Assembly: GCF_003019815.1 (NCBI RefSeq)
Contig: NZ_CP027773.1
Location: 941,001 to 1,005,000, forward strand
Length of the DNA stretch: 64,000 bases
Reading direction: 5' to 3'
Source of the DNA: Variovorax sp. PMC12
Lineage (GTDB): Bacteria > Pseudomonadota > Gammaproteobacteria > Burkholderiales > Burkholderiaceae_C
Part shown: in pieces, positions 54,599 through 64,000 of the stretch
How positions within the stretch are numbered: the first letter of the stretch is position 1
Layout: each line of letters opens with the position of its first letter
The notes under the pieces: generated by a model
Databases searched by the model: none
The model's input: the letters and a program-made list of their open reading frames with translations, nothing else
What the model was told of the DNA's origin: nothing
Program-made: the position numbers and the translations under genes

Positions 54599-56074
54599 AT
54601 GTTGAAACGCATCTTCCTTGGGCTGCTGCTGGCAATCGTCTTGCTGGTGGCCGCCGTGGCGGTCAAGACCTGGACCACGCCGTCGCAGCAGCTGGCGGTG
54701 GCGCCCGCGCCCAAGCTGGACATCGATCTGCAGGCGGCGGCCAAGCGGCTGTCCACGGCGATCACGTTCCGCACGGTGTCGGGCATGGACGACCCGGCCG
54801 CCAACGCGGCCGAGTTCGACAAGCTGCATGCCTATCTGGAGCAGCAGTTTCCCAAGGTGCACGCCACGCTCAAGAAAGAGGTGATGGGCAACAAGGCGCT
54901 GCTCTACACCTGGGCCGGCACCGATCCGCAGGCCAGGCCCATCGCGCTGATGGCGCACCAGGACATGGTGCCCATCGCGCCGGGCACCGAGAAGGCCTGG
55001 ACGGTCGACCCCTTCGCCGGCGAGATCAAGGACGGCTACGTCTGGGGCCGCGGCACGCTCGACAACAAGAGCAATCTCTTCGCGCAGATGGAAGCCATCG
55101 AGCTGCTCATCGGCGCCGGCTTCAAGCCGAGGCAGACCGTCTACCTCGTGATGGGCGACGACGAAGAGGTGAGCGGCCTGCGCGGCGCGCTGCCCATCGC
55201 CGAGCTGCTCAAGTCGCGCAACGTGCGGCTGGACTGGGTGCTCGACGAGGGCCTGCTGGTGCTCGACGGCGTGCTGCCGGGCCTGAGCAGGCCGGCGGCG
55301 CTCATCGGCCTGGCGGAGAAGGGCTACGGCACCTTCTTCCTGTCGCTCGACACGGCGCCCGGCCATTCGTCGATGCCGCCGCAGCACAGCGCCATCGGCA
55401 GCATGAGCGCGGCGCTCGCACGGCTCGAAGCCAACCCGATGCCCGGCGGCATCAAGGGCATTGCCGGACAGATGTTCGGCACGCTCGCACCCGAGATGGG
55501 CGGCGTGAACCGCGTGATGCTCTCGAACCTGTGGCTCACCGAACCCGTGGTGCGGGGCATTCTCGAGAAGAGCCCCAGCAGCAACGCGATGCTGCGCACG
55601 ACCACCGCGCTGACCATCGTTCGCGCCGGCAACAAGGACAACGTGCTGCCCGGGCGCGCCGAGGCCGCCGTCAACTTCCGCATCCTGCCGGGCGACACGC
55701 TCGCCAGCGTCGAGGCGCACCTGCGCAAGCAGCTGGCCAACGACGACATCAAGATCAAGCAGTACCCGGGCAACGCGGAGCCTTCGCCCGTGTCGCCGAC
55801 CGACAGCACGGGCTACCGCGCGATCCAGCAGGCCGTGCGCCAGAGCTTCCCCGACGCGGTGGTGGCCCCCGGCCTCATGACCGCCGCGACCGACTCGCGC
55901 CACTTCAGCCTCGTGAGCGATGCCGTCTTCCGCTTCTCGCCGTTCCGGCTGAAGGGCGAGGACCTGGCACGCATCCACGGCAACAACGAACGCCTGGCCA
56001 TCTCGAACTACGGCGAGATGATCGGCTTCTATCACCAGCTCCTGAGCAACACCAACGCTGCTCCGGCGCAATGA
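54599..56074 (+). CDS. M20 family peptidase, PM20D1-like
   Basis: This 491-residue protein has one N-terminal transmembrane helix (FLGLLLAIVLLVAAVAV), so the catalytic domain faces the periplasm. Zinc-site motifs of M20 enzymes are present: ALMAHQDMVP, WGRGTLDNKSN and MGDDEEVSG. The stretches PGHSSMPPQHSAIG, NAMLRTTTALTIVRAGNKDN and DSRHFSLVSDAVFRFSPF closely resemble PM20D1, which in animals hydrolyses or forms N-acyl amino acids. It lies between two beta-oxidation genes, where a peptidase would be out of place; an N-acyl amino acid hydrolase would fit. The substrate remains inferred. Confidence 0.85.
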   Translation: MLKRIFLGLLLAIVLLVAAVAVKTWTTPSQQLAVAPAPKLDIDLQAAAKRLSTAITFRTVSGMDDPAANAAEFDKLHAYLEQQFPKVHATLKKEVMGNKALLYTWAGTDPQARPIALMAHQDMVPIAPGTEKAWTVDPFAGEIKDGYVWGRGTLDNKSNLFAQMEAIELLIGAGFKPRQTVYLVMGDDEEVSGLRGALPIAELLKSRNVRLDWVLDEGLLVLDGVLPGLSRPAALIGLAEKGYGTFFLSLDTAPGHSSMPPQHSAIGSMSAALARLEANPMPGGIKGIAGQMFGTLAPEMGGVNRVMLSNLWLTEPVVRGILEKSPSSNAMLRTTTALTIVRAGNKDNVLPGRAEAAVNFRILPGDTLASVEAHLRKQLANDDIKIKQYPGNAEPSPVSPTDSTGYRAIQQAVRQSFPDAVVAPGLMTAATDSRHFSLVSDAVFRFSPFRLKGEDLARIHGNNERLAISNYGEMIGFYHQLLSNTNAAPAQ

Positions 56075-56117
56075 CGACAACCTCTTTTCCCTTCCATCTG
56101 CTTCAAAGGACCTCACC

Positions 56118-57293
56118 ATGACCAGCGCCGTCATTGTTTCCACCGCCCGCACGCCGCTCGCGAAGAGCTGGAAGGGTGCCTTCAACATGACGCACGGCGC
56201 CACCCTGGGCGGCCATGCGGTCCAGCACGCGGTGCAGCGCGCCGGCATCGACCCCGCCTCGGTGGACGACGTCATCATGGGCTGCGCCACGCCCGAAGGC
56301 GCGACCGGCTCCAACATCGCGCGCCAGATCGCGCTGCGCGCCGGCCTGCCGATCACCACGTCGGGCATGACCATCAACCGCTTCTGCTCGTCGGGCCTGC
56401 AGACCATCGCCACCGCCGCCCAGCGCATCATCGCGGGCGAAGGCGAGGTGTATGTGGCCGGCGGCGTCGAGAGCATCTCGTGCGTGCAGAACGAAGCCAA
56501 CAAGCACATGCTGGCCGATCCCTGGCTCGTGAAGCACAAGCCCGAGATCTACTGGAACATGCTGCAGACGGCCGAGCAGGTCGCCAAGCGCTACAACATC
56601 GGCCGCGACGCCATGGACGAATACGGCGCCGCCAGCCAGCAGAAGGCCACCGCCGCGCTGGAAGCCGGTCGCTTCAAGGAAGAGATCGCCCCCATCACCG
56701 TGCTGGCCGGCGTGGCCGACCCCGTGATGGGCCTGCGCACCAAGGAAGTCACCGTCGAGAACGACGAAGGCATCCGACCCGGCACCACCAAGGAAGGCAT
56801 CAGCGGCATCCGCCCGGCCATTCCCGGCGGCCTGATCTCGGCCGGCAACGCCAGCCAGTTCTCCGACGGCGGCGGCGCCTGCGTGGTGGTCGACGAGAAA
56901 TACGCCGAGCAGAAGGGCTTGAAGCCCATGGGCCGTTTCCTCGGCTTTGCCGTGGCCGGCTGCGAGCCCGACGAAATGGGCATCGGCCCCGTCTTCGCGA
57001 TTCCGAAGGTGCTCAAGCGCCTGGGCCTCACGGTCAACGACATCGACCTGTGGGAGCTGAACGAAGCCTTTGCCGTGCAGGTGATCTACTGCCGCGACAA
57101 GCTCGGCATTCCGGCCGACCGCCTGAACGTGGACGGCGGCGCCATCGCCGTGGGTCACCCCTACGGCGTGAGCGGCCAGCGCCTGACCGGCCACGCGCTC
57201 ATCGAAGGCAAGCGCCGCGGCGCCAAGAAGGTCGTGGTCACGATGTGCATCGGCGGCGGCATGGGTGCCGCGGGCGTGTTCGAGATCATCTGA
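56118..57293 (+). CDS. Acetyl-CoA acyltransferase (thiolase)
   Basis: It performs the last step of beta-oxidation, cleaving 3-ketoacyl-CoA. The 391-residue product has the acyl-binding cysteine in RFCSSGLQTIATAA (near residue 91), the catalytic histidine in VGHPYGVSGQRLTG (near 347), and the second cysteine in CIGGGMGAAGVFE (near 378). The family is degradative thiolase I; biosynthetic members are similar, but the neighbours point to degradation. The start follows AAAGGAC. Confidence 0.94.
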   Translation: MTSAVIVSTARTPLAKSWKGAFNMTHGATLGGHAVQHAVQRAGIDPASVDDVIMGCATPEGATGSNIARQIALRAGLPITTSGMTINRFCSSGLQTIATAAQRIIAGEGEVYVAGGVESISCVQNEANKHMLADPWLVKHKPEIYWNMLQTAEQVAKRYNIGRDAMDEYGAASQQKATAALEAGRFKEEIAPITVLAGVADPVMGLRTKEVTVENDEGIRPGTTKEGISGIRPAIPGGLISAGNASQFSDGGGACVVVDEKYAEQKGLKPMGRFLGFAVAGCEPDEMGIGPVFAIPKVLKRLGLTVNDIDLWELNEAFAVQVIYCRDKLGIPADRLNVDGGAIAVGHPYGVSGQRLTGHALIEGKRRGAKKVVVTMCIGGGMGAAGVFEII

Positions 57294-57296
57294 CGC

Positions 57297-57388
57297 TCCC
57301 CATGCTGCGGCGCACTGCGTGTCGCCTTCGCCAACCCCCTTGCGGGGGCAACACCAGCGGCCCGGCGAAGCCGGTTCCGCGGTGTTCC
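57297..57388 (+). repeat. Dispersed ~90-bp intergenic repeat, copy 3 (diverged)
   Basis: It has the same order of blocks as copies 1 and 2, but with substitutions and a shortened first part. The CCCCC-TTGC-GGGGG hairpin and the CGGCGAAGCCGGTTCCGCGG end are retained. It lies between the thiolase and the acyl-CoA dehydrogenase, i.e. inside the catabolic gene run. The remaining bases to 57462 show only a GC-rich tract resembling its tail. Confidence 0.75.
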
Positions 57389-57462
57389 ACGAATGGGCCG
57401 GGCTTCGCCGGCCGACGAGCGCTGCCGGTGGAAGTCGGCAGTCTCAACATCAACATCCGACC

Positions 57463-59315
<1,853 letters not shown>

Positions 59316-59316
<1 letters not shown>

Positions 59317-59567
59317 TGGCCATCAACAATCCGCCGAATTCCACCCCCAACACCCCCGCAAACGCACCGAAGCCGCCCAAGCCGCACGCCCGCCTGGAGA
59401 AGTGGATCTGGATCCTGATCTACGGCGGCCTGTTCCTCGTCATTTTGGGCATTTCCACCGGTCGCACCGACGCCGCCCTGGGCTGGTCGATCGCCGTTCC
59501 CGGCGGGCTGGTTTCGCTTGTGGGCTTCGTGCTCATCTACGTGCGCTCGCGGCTGGGCAACAAGTAA
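59316..59567 (+). CDS. Small two-helix membrane protein of unknown function
   Basis: The 83-residue protein has a Pro/Asn-rich hydrophilic N-terminus (NSTPNTPANAPKPPKPHAR) and two hydrophobic helices (WILIYGGLFLVILGISTG and SIAVPGGLVSLVGFVLIYV), ending in a basic tail. I recognise no family. The ATG overlaps the dehydrogenase stop (TGATG), so it is made with that enzyme. The position suggests a membrane-linked accessory role, which is only inference. Confidence 0.8.
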
Positions 59568-59582
59568 CCCGAGGACGACGCC

Positions 59583-59885
59583 ATGCTCAAGCACATCGTG
59601 ATGTGGAAGTTCAAGGAGCACGCCGAGGGCGCCGACAAGGCGACCAACCTGCGCAAGGCCAAGGCGCTGCTCGACGCCTGCGCCAGGCTGTCGCCGGGCA
59701 CGCACCGCTTCGAAGTGGCCATCGCCCAGCCCGGCCTGGAAGCCACCTACGACCTGATCCTGAACTCGGAATTCACCGACGCCGCCGCGCTCGCGGCCTA
59801 TGCGGACCATCCGCAGCACGTGGCCCTGAAGCCATTCATCGGCGCCGTGCGCGAAGCCCGCCAGTGCATGGACTACGAGATCTGA
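59583..59885 (+). CDS. Dabb (stress-responsive alpha-beta barrel) domain protein
   Basis: The 100-residue protein fits the Dabb ferredoxin-like barrel family: MLKHIVMWKFKEHAEG at the start, the LYDLILNSEF-like strand YDLILNSEFTDAAALAAYA, and HPQHVALKPFIG with the conserved histidine. Members form dimers with a small pocket; some act in catabolic pathways, others are stress proteins. The function here is unknown. The start follows CGAGGACG. Confidence 0.85.
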   Translation: MLKHIVMWKFKEHAEGADKATNLRKAKALLDACARLSPGTHRFEVAIAQPGLEATYDLILNSEFTDAAALAAYADHPQHVALKPFIGAVREARQCMDYEI

Positions 59886-59914
59886 CCCAGAAACCGAACC
59901 CCGGAGACAACCCA

Positions 59915-60712
59915 ATGACCGCCCGCACCGTCCAGAAACTCTTCGACCTCACCGGCAAGACCGCACTCATCACCGGCGGCTCGCGCGGCCTGGGCCTGCA
60001 GATGGCCCACGCGCTGGGCGAGGCGGGCGCGAAGATCATGCTGAGTTCGCGCAAGGCCGACGACCTGGAGCAGGCCGCGGCCGAGCTTCAGGCCGCCGGC
60101 ATCGACGCGCGCTGGATCGCCGCCGACTGCTCGAAGGAGGAAGACACCCGCCGCCTGGCCGACGAGACGCTGCAGCGCATGGGCGCGGTCGACATCCTCA
60201 TCAACAACGCCGGCGCCAGCTGGGGCGCGCCGGCCGAAAACCACCCGGTCGAGGCCTGGGACAAGGTGATGAACCTCAACGTGCGCGGCTACTTCATCCT
60301 GTCGCAGCAGATCGCCAACGGCTACATGATCCCGAAGAAGACCGGGCGCATCATCAACATCGCCTCGATCGCCGGCCTGAACGGCAACCCGCCCGAGATG
60401 CAGACGCTGGCCTACAACACCTCGAAGACCGCGGTCATCGGCTTCACGCGCACGCTGGCCGCCGAATGGGGCAAGTACAACATCAACGTGAACGCGATCT
60501 GCCCGGGCTTCTTCATGACGAAGATGGCCGCCGGCCTGATCAAGTCGCTGGGCGAGGAAAAGATGGCCGCGCAGGCCCCGCTGGGCCGCCTGGGCGACGA
60601 CGAGGACCTCAAGGGCCTGACGCTCCTGTACGCGAGCGATGCCGGCAAGCACATCACCGGCCAGTGGCTGGCAGTTGACGGCGGCGTGAGCGTGGTGCTG
60701 GGCGCCGCTTGA
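59915..60712 (+). CDS. Short-chain dehydrogenase/reductase
   Basis: This is an NAD(P)-dependent oxidoreductase of the SDR family, 265 residues. The cofactor motif GGSRGLGLQMA lies at about residue 19, INNAGAS near 95, and the catalytic serine (IASIAGLNG) with YNTSK near 168 completes the active site. The C-terminal NVNAICPGFF and ITGQWLAVDGG are typical. It may act on a hydroxy-acyl intermediate, but the substrate cannot be read. The ATG at 59915 has GGAG upstream. Confidence 0.93.
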   Translation: MTARTVQKLFDLTGKTALITGGSRGLGLQMAHALGEAGAKIMLSSRKADDLEQAAAELQAAGIDARWIAADCSKEEDTRRLADETLQRMGAVDILINNAGASWGAPAENHPVEAWDKVMNLNVRGYFILSQQIANGYMIPKKTGRIINIASIAGLNGNPPEMQTLAYNTSKTAVIGFTRTLAAEWGKYNINVNAICPGFFMTKMAAGLIKSLGEEKMAAQAPLGRLGDDEDLKGLTLLYASDAGKHITGQWLAVDGGVSVVLGAA

Positions 60713-60720
60713 AAACCGAA

Positions 60721-61185
60721 ATGACAATTCCAGAATCCGACGACATCAACATCCGCTCGTACACGAGCCAGATTCCCTTTGCGCGCCACCTCGGCTTCGA
60801 GCTCACGAAGTTTGAAGGCGGCGAGTCCGAGATCGCCTACACCGCCAAGCCGGAGCACCTGAACACCTTCGACGTGACCCACGGCGGCGCCTGCATGACG
60901 CTGCTGGACATCGCCATGGCCGCGGCCGCGCGCAGCGTGTCGCCCGAGACCGGCGTGGTCACCATCGAGATGAAGACCAGCTTCATGCAGCCTTCCGTGG
61001 GGCCGCTGCGCGCGCGCGGCACGCTCATTCACCGCACGGCGACGCTGGCTTTCACGGAAGCCAAGATCTACGACGAGCAGGAGCGCGTGTGCGCCCACGC
61101 CACCGGCACCTTCAAGTACGTGAAGCGCCGCCTGCCGACCGGCCCCGCGAGCGCCAACGCGATGCGCCCGCCATCGACCGACTGA
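60721..61185 (+). CDS. PaaI-type hotdog thioesterase
   Basis: The 154-residue hotdog-fold protein has the family pattern THGGACMTLLDIAMAAAARS (near residue 55), then VVTIEMKTSFMQPS and RATATL-like strands (TLIHRTATLAFTEAKIYD), ending in HATGTFKYVKRR. It probably hydrolyses acyl-CoA thioesters, releasing CoA from dead-end intermediates. ATG at 60721 was chosen; an in-frame TTG at 60709 overlaps the preceding stop and is also possible. Confidence 0.88.
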   Translation: MTIPESDDINIRSYTSQIPFARHLGFELTKFEGGESEIAYTAKPEHLNTFDVTHGGACMTLLDIAMAAAARSVSPETGVVTIEMKTSFMQPSVGPLRARGTLIHRTATLAFTEAKIYDEQERVCAHATGTFKYVKRRLPTGPASANAMRPPSTD

Positions 61186-61214
61186 CAGACACACACCCAA
61201 CACCGGAGATACAC

Positions 61215-62231
61215 ATGCCCACCAACAAGCAGATCCACCTCGACAACCGCCCCGACGGCGAGGCCGTGGCGAGCAACTTCAAGCTCGTGACCGCGGAAAC
61301 CCCGGCGCTCAAAGACAACCAGGTGCTGGTGCGCCACCACTACATGAGCCTCGACCCGTACATGCGCGGGCGCATGAACGACTCCAAGAGCTACGCGCAG
61401 CCGCAGCCTCTGGGGCAGACGATGCAGGGCGGCACGGTCGGCGAAGTGGTCGAGAGCAAGCACCCCAAGTACGCCGTGGGCGACAAGGTGGTCGGCTTCG
61501 GCGGCTGGCAGGAGTACAGCGTGGTCGACGCTTCGCAGCCCGGCGCGCTGAAGAAGGTCGACACCACGCACGTGCCGCTGTCGCACTACCTCGGCGCGGT
61601 CGGCATGCCGGGCGTCACGGCCTGGTACGGGCTGGTGAAGATCATCGCGCCCAAGGCCGGTGAAACCGTGGTCATCACCGCCGCCAGCGGCGCCGTGGGC
61701 AGTGCCTTCGGCGCGCTGGCCAAGGCGCGCGGCTGCCGCGTGGTCGGCATCGCAGGCGGCCCCGACAAGTGCAAGTACGTGACCGACGAGCTGGGCTTCG
61801 ACGCCTGCATCGACTACCGCCAGCACCCCGACGTCAAGTCGATGAGCGCGGCACTGAAGGAAGCCTGCCCGAACGGCATCGACGGCTACTTCGAGAACGT
61901 CGGCGGCTACATCTTCGACGCGGTGCTGCTGCGCGCCAACGCCTTCGCCCGCGTGGCGCTGTGCGGAATGATCGCTGGCTACGACGGCCAGCCGCTGCCG
62001 CTCGCGAACCCGGCGCTGATCCTCATCAACCGCATGAAGATCGAAGGCTTCATCGTCAGCGAACACATGGAAGTGTGGCCCGAGGCGCTCACGGAACTGG
62101 GCACGCTGGTGGGCACGGGCAAGCTCAAGCCGCGCGAGTCGATTGCGCAAGGCATCGAATCGGCGCCCGAAGCGTTCCTGGGCCTGCTCAAGGGCAAGAA
62201 CTTCGGCAAGCAACTCGTCAAACTGATCTGA
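61215..62231 (+). CDS. NADPH-dependent medium-chain reductase (curcumin/quinone reductase type)
   Basis: This 338-residue zinc-independent medium-chain dehydrogenase/reductase resembles CurA/YncB. Features are MSLDPYMRGRMNDSKSYAQP near the N-terminus, GMPGVTAWYGL, the cofactor loop TAASGAVGSAFGALAKARGC (near residue 155), GIAGGPDKCKYVTDELGFDA and the C-terminal GKNFGKQLVKL. It reduces enones or quinones in the family; here it may reduce an enoyl intermediate. The start has GGAG upstream. Confidence 0.92.
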   Translation: MPTNKQIHLDNRPDGEAVASNFKLVTAETPALKDNQVLVRHHYMSLDPYMRGRMNDSKSYAQPQPLGQTMQGGTVGEVVESKHPKYAVGDKVVGFGGWQEYSVVDASQPGALKKVDTTHVPLSHYLGAVGMPGVTAWYGLVKIIAPKAGETVVITAASGAVGSAFGALAKARGCRVVGIAGGPDKCKYVTDELGFDACIDYRQHPDVKSMSAALKEACPNGIDGYFENVGGYIFDAVLLRANAFARVALCGMIAGYDGQPLPLANPALILINRMKIEGFIVSEHMEVWPEALTELGTLVGTGKLKPRESIAQGIESAPEAFLGLLKGKNFGKQLVKLI

Positions 62232-62262
62232 ATGAGCTGAACGCACGGCAAGGAGGCCGGTC

Positions 62263-63903
62263 ATGGACACCACGCACGAGGTATTCAACCAGCCCACGCC
62301 GCTGGTGGACTACAACCTCTTCGATACCAACCGGCCGCTTCGCGATGCGCTGAAGTTCAACGCGCCCGCGCTGCAGACCACGCAGCTGCATGAACTGGGC
62401 GCGACCCTCGGCTCGGCCGGCATGCAGGCGCATGCGCGGCTGGCCAACATCCACACGCCCGAGCTGCACACGCATGACCGCTTCGGCCGGCGCGTCGACG
62501 AGGTGGAATTCCATCCGAGCTATCACGCGCTGATGAGCGCCGCCGTGGGCGCGGGGCTGCACGGCACGCCGTGGACCGGCGCCTCGGCGTCGCCGCATGT
62601 GCTGCGCGCGGCCGGCTTCATGCTCTTCACCGAACTGGAGCCGTCGATTCTCTGCCCCATCTCCATGACCTACGCCGTCACGCCCGCGCTGCGCGGCAAT
62701 GCCGGCGTGTACGCCGACTGGGGACCTAAGCTCGGCAGCCTCCGGTACGACCCGGCGCTCAAGCGCTTCAGCGACAAGCCCGGCGTGACCATGGGCATGG
62801 GCATGACCGAGAAGCAGGGCGGCTCCGACGTGCGGGCCAACACCACCCGGGCCGTGCGCGACGGCAGCGACGCCTGGGGCGAGCGCTACGCCATCACCGG
62901 CCACAAGTGGTTCTTCTCGGCGCCGATGTGCGATGCGTTCCTGGTGCTGGCGCAGGCGCCGGCCGGGCTCAGCTGCTTCTTCCTGCCGCGCGTGCTGCCC
63001 GACGGCACGCGCAACGCCATCCAGATCCAGCGCCTGAAGGACAAGCTGGGCAACAAGGCCAACGCCAGTTCCGAGGTCGAGTTCCAGGGCGCCAGCGCCT
63101 GGCTGGTGGGCGAGGAGGGGCGCGGCATTCCGCAGATCCTCGAGATGGGCACGATGACCCGGCTCGACTGCGCGCTGGGCACCAGCGGCCTGATGCGCCA
63201 GTCGCTGGGCATCGCGCTCAACCATGCGACGCAGCGCAACGCCTTCGGCAAGCCCCTGATCGACCAGCCGCTCATGAAGAACGTGCTGGCCGATCTCGCG
63301 CTCGAAAGCGAAGCCGCCACGGCGCTGGCCATTCGCCTCGCGAGAGCCTTCGATCGCCAGGACGACGAGCACGAGCGCCTGATGGCCCGCCTGCTCACGC
63401 CCGTCGCCAAGTTCTGGATCTGCAAGCGCGGCAGCCACTTCGCGCAGGAGGCCATGGAATGCCTCGGCGGCAACGGCTATGTGGAAGAGGGCGGCGAAGG
63501 CATCATGGCCCGCATCTACCGCGAGATGCCGCTCAACTCCATCTGGGAAGGCGCCGGCAACATCATGGCGCTCGACCTGCTGCGCGGCCTGCGCAAGGGC
63601 GACGCGATTGCCGCGCTGAGGAAGGAACTGGCGCCCGCGCGCGGCCAGCACGCGGCGCTCGACCGTCTTGCCGATGCGATGCCCGCACGCATCGAGGCGA
63701 TGGCCTCCGAAACAGAGGCGCGCCGCCTGGCACAGGACGTGGCATTGGCCGTGCAGGCATCGCTGCTCGCGCAGACCGCACCGGCGGCGGTGGCCGGTGC
63801 CTTCTGCGCATCGCGCCTCGGCGGCGACTGGGGCAACGCCTTCGGCACGCTCGGCGCCGGCACCGATTTCGATTCGATCATCCAGCGCGCGCAGCCCCGT
63901 TGA
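62263..63903 (+). CDS. AidB-like acyl-CoA dehydrogenase
   Basis: This 546-residue flavoenzyme resembles the AidB subgroup of the acyl-CoA dehydrogenase family. It has a distinctive N-terminus (VFNQPTPLVDYNLFDTNRPL), then MTEKQGGSDVRANTTRAV, GHKWFFSAPMCDAFLVLAQA, LGNKANASSEVEFQGASAWL and ECLGGNGYVEEGG with IWEGAGNIMALDLLRG. E. coli AidB is linked to alkylation stress, but many catabolic clusters carry such paralogues. It has a strong AAGGAGG site before the ATG. Confidence 0.9.
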   Translation: MDTTHEVFNQPTPLVDYNLFDTNRPLRDALKFNAPALQTTQLHELGATLGSAGMQAHARLANIHTPELHTHDRFGRRVDEVEFHPSYHALMSAAVGAGLHGTPWTGASASPHVLRAAGFMLFTELEPSILCPISMTYAVTPALRGNAGVYADWGPKLGSLRYDPALKRFSDKPGVTMGMGMTEKQGGSDVRANTTRAVRDGSDAWGERYAITGHKWFFSAPMCDAFLVLAQAPAGLSCFFLPRVLPDGTRNAIQIQRLKDKLGNKANASSEVEFQGASAWLVGEEGRGIPQILEMGTMTRLDCALGTSGLMRQSLGIALNHATQRNAFGKPLIDQPLMKNVLADLALESEAATALAIRLARAFDRQDDEHERLMARLLTPVAKFWICKRGSHFAQEAMECLGGNGYVEEGGEGIMARIYREMPLNSIWEGAGNIMALDLLRGLRKGDAIAALRKELAPARGQHAALDRLADAMPARIEAMASETEARRLAQDVALAVQASLLAQTAPAAVAGAFCASRLGGDWGNAFGTLGAGTDFDSIIQRAQPR

Positions 63904-63953
63904 GCGTGCGCCGGGCCCACTGCAACGACCAAGCAACCCACAGGAAACAACCC

Positions 63954-64000
63954 ATGGCCGACCTGATCCTCCATCACTACACCACCTCGCCGTTCTCGGA
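63954..64000 (+). CDS. Glutathione S-transferase-like protein, N-terminus (3' truncated)
   Basis: Only about 15 codons fit before the window ends (MADLILHHYTTSPFS). The pattern LHHYTTSPFS matches the N-terminal strand and active-site region of the glutathione S-transferase thioredoxin domain. The ATG at 63954 has AGGAAAC upstream. The call is made on very little sequence. Confidence 0.55.
   Translation, partial: MADLILHHYTTSPFS

Overview
The window is a GC-rich, densely coded bacterial chromosome segment, most likely from a Comamonadaceae betaproteobacterium and probably Variovorax or a close relative. That placement is inferred from gene order and family resemblance (zipA-ligA, msrB-yciB-bolA, a Leu/Ile/Val-type ABC transporter beside beta-oxidation genes) and from a dispersed intergenic repeat typical of this family. 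No database was searched. I see no tRNA, rRNA, CRISPR array, phage or insertion sequence, and no gene-free stretch exceeds 300 bases.

Layout. 1-4.3 kb: the 3' end of zipA, ligA, a small Tyr/Pro/Gly-rich lipoprotein, def and a DoxX-family membrane protein. 4.4-7.5 kb: an amino-acid ABC importer (aapJ, aapQ, aapM) with no ATPase gene beside it. 7.5-9.2 kb: a homoserine dehydrogenase gene (hom) preceded by a short Thr/Ile-rich leader peptide, overlapping hairpins and a terminator, which looks like a threonine attenuator. 9.2-12.4 kb: a PPC/DUF296 protein, pgm with a HAD-family hydrolase, and an I78-type inhibitor lipoprotein.

12.5-29.1 kb is a cellulose / cyclic-di-GMP block. A minus-strand operon, bcsD-bcsP-bcsQ-bcsA-bcsB-bcsZ-bcsC, is almost entirely translationally coupled. 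It is flanked by a GGDEF-EAL protein on one side and by two adjacent GGDEF diguanylate cyclases on the other. BcsA carries a PilZ domain, so these enzymes are plausible local suppliers or removers of its activator.

29.2-40.7 kb is housekeeping: glnD-map on the minus strand, divergent purL, and then the minus-strand group selO-msrB-yciB-bolA plus a parvulin-type prolyl isomerase.

40.7-64 kb is catabolic. It starts with an AraC-type regulator divergent from a secreted carboxylesterase. Then follow an acyl-CoA ligase, two tandem paralogous branched-chain-type substrate-binding proteins, livHMGF, a FadB-type bifunctional enzyme, an M20 peptidase closely resembling PM20D1, a thiolase, an acyl-CoA dehydrogenase, two small proteins, a short-chain dehydrogenase, a hotdog thioesterase, a medium-chain reductase, a second acyl-CoA dehydrogenase and the first codons of a glutathione S-transferase-like gene. 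Together they read as uptake, CoA activation and beta-oxidation of an acyl substrate. The PM20D1-like enzyme suggests N-acyl amino acids as one possible substrate.

The observations most worth follow-up are the attenuator-like leader before hom, the PM20D1-like enzyme inside the beta-oxidation run, the duplicated binding-protein genes with conserved upstream boxes, and a roughly 90-bp repeat present three times.
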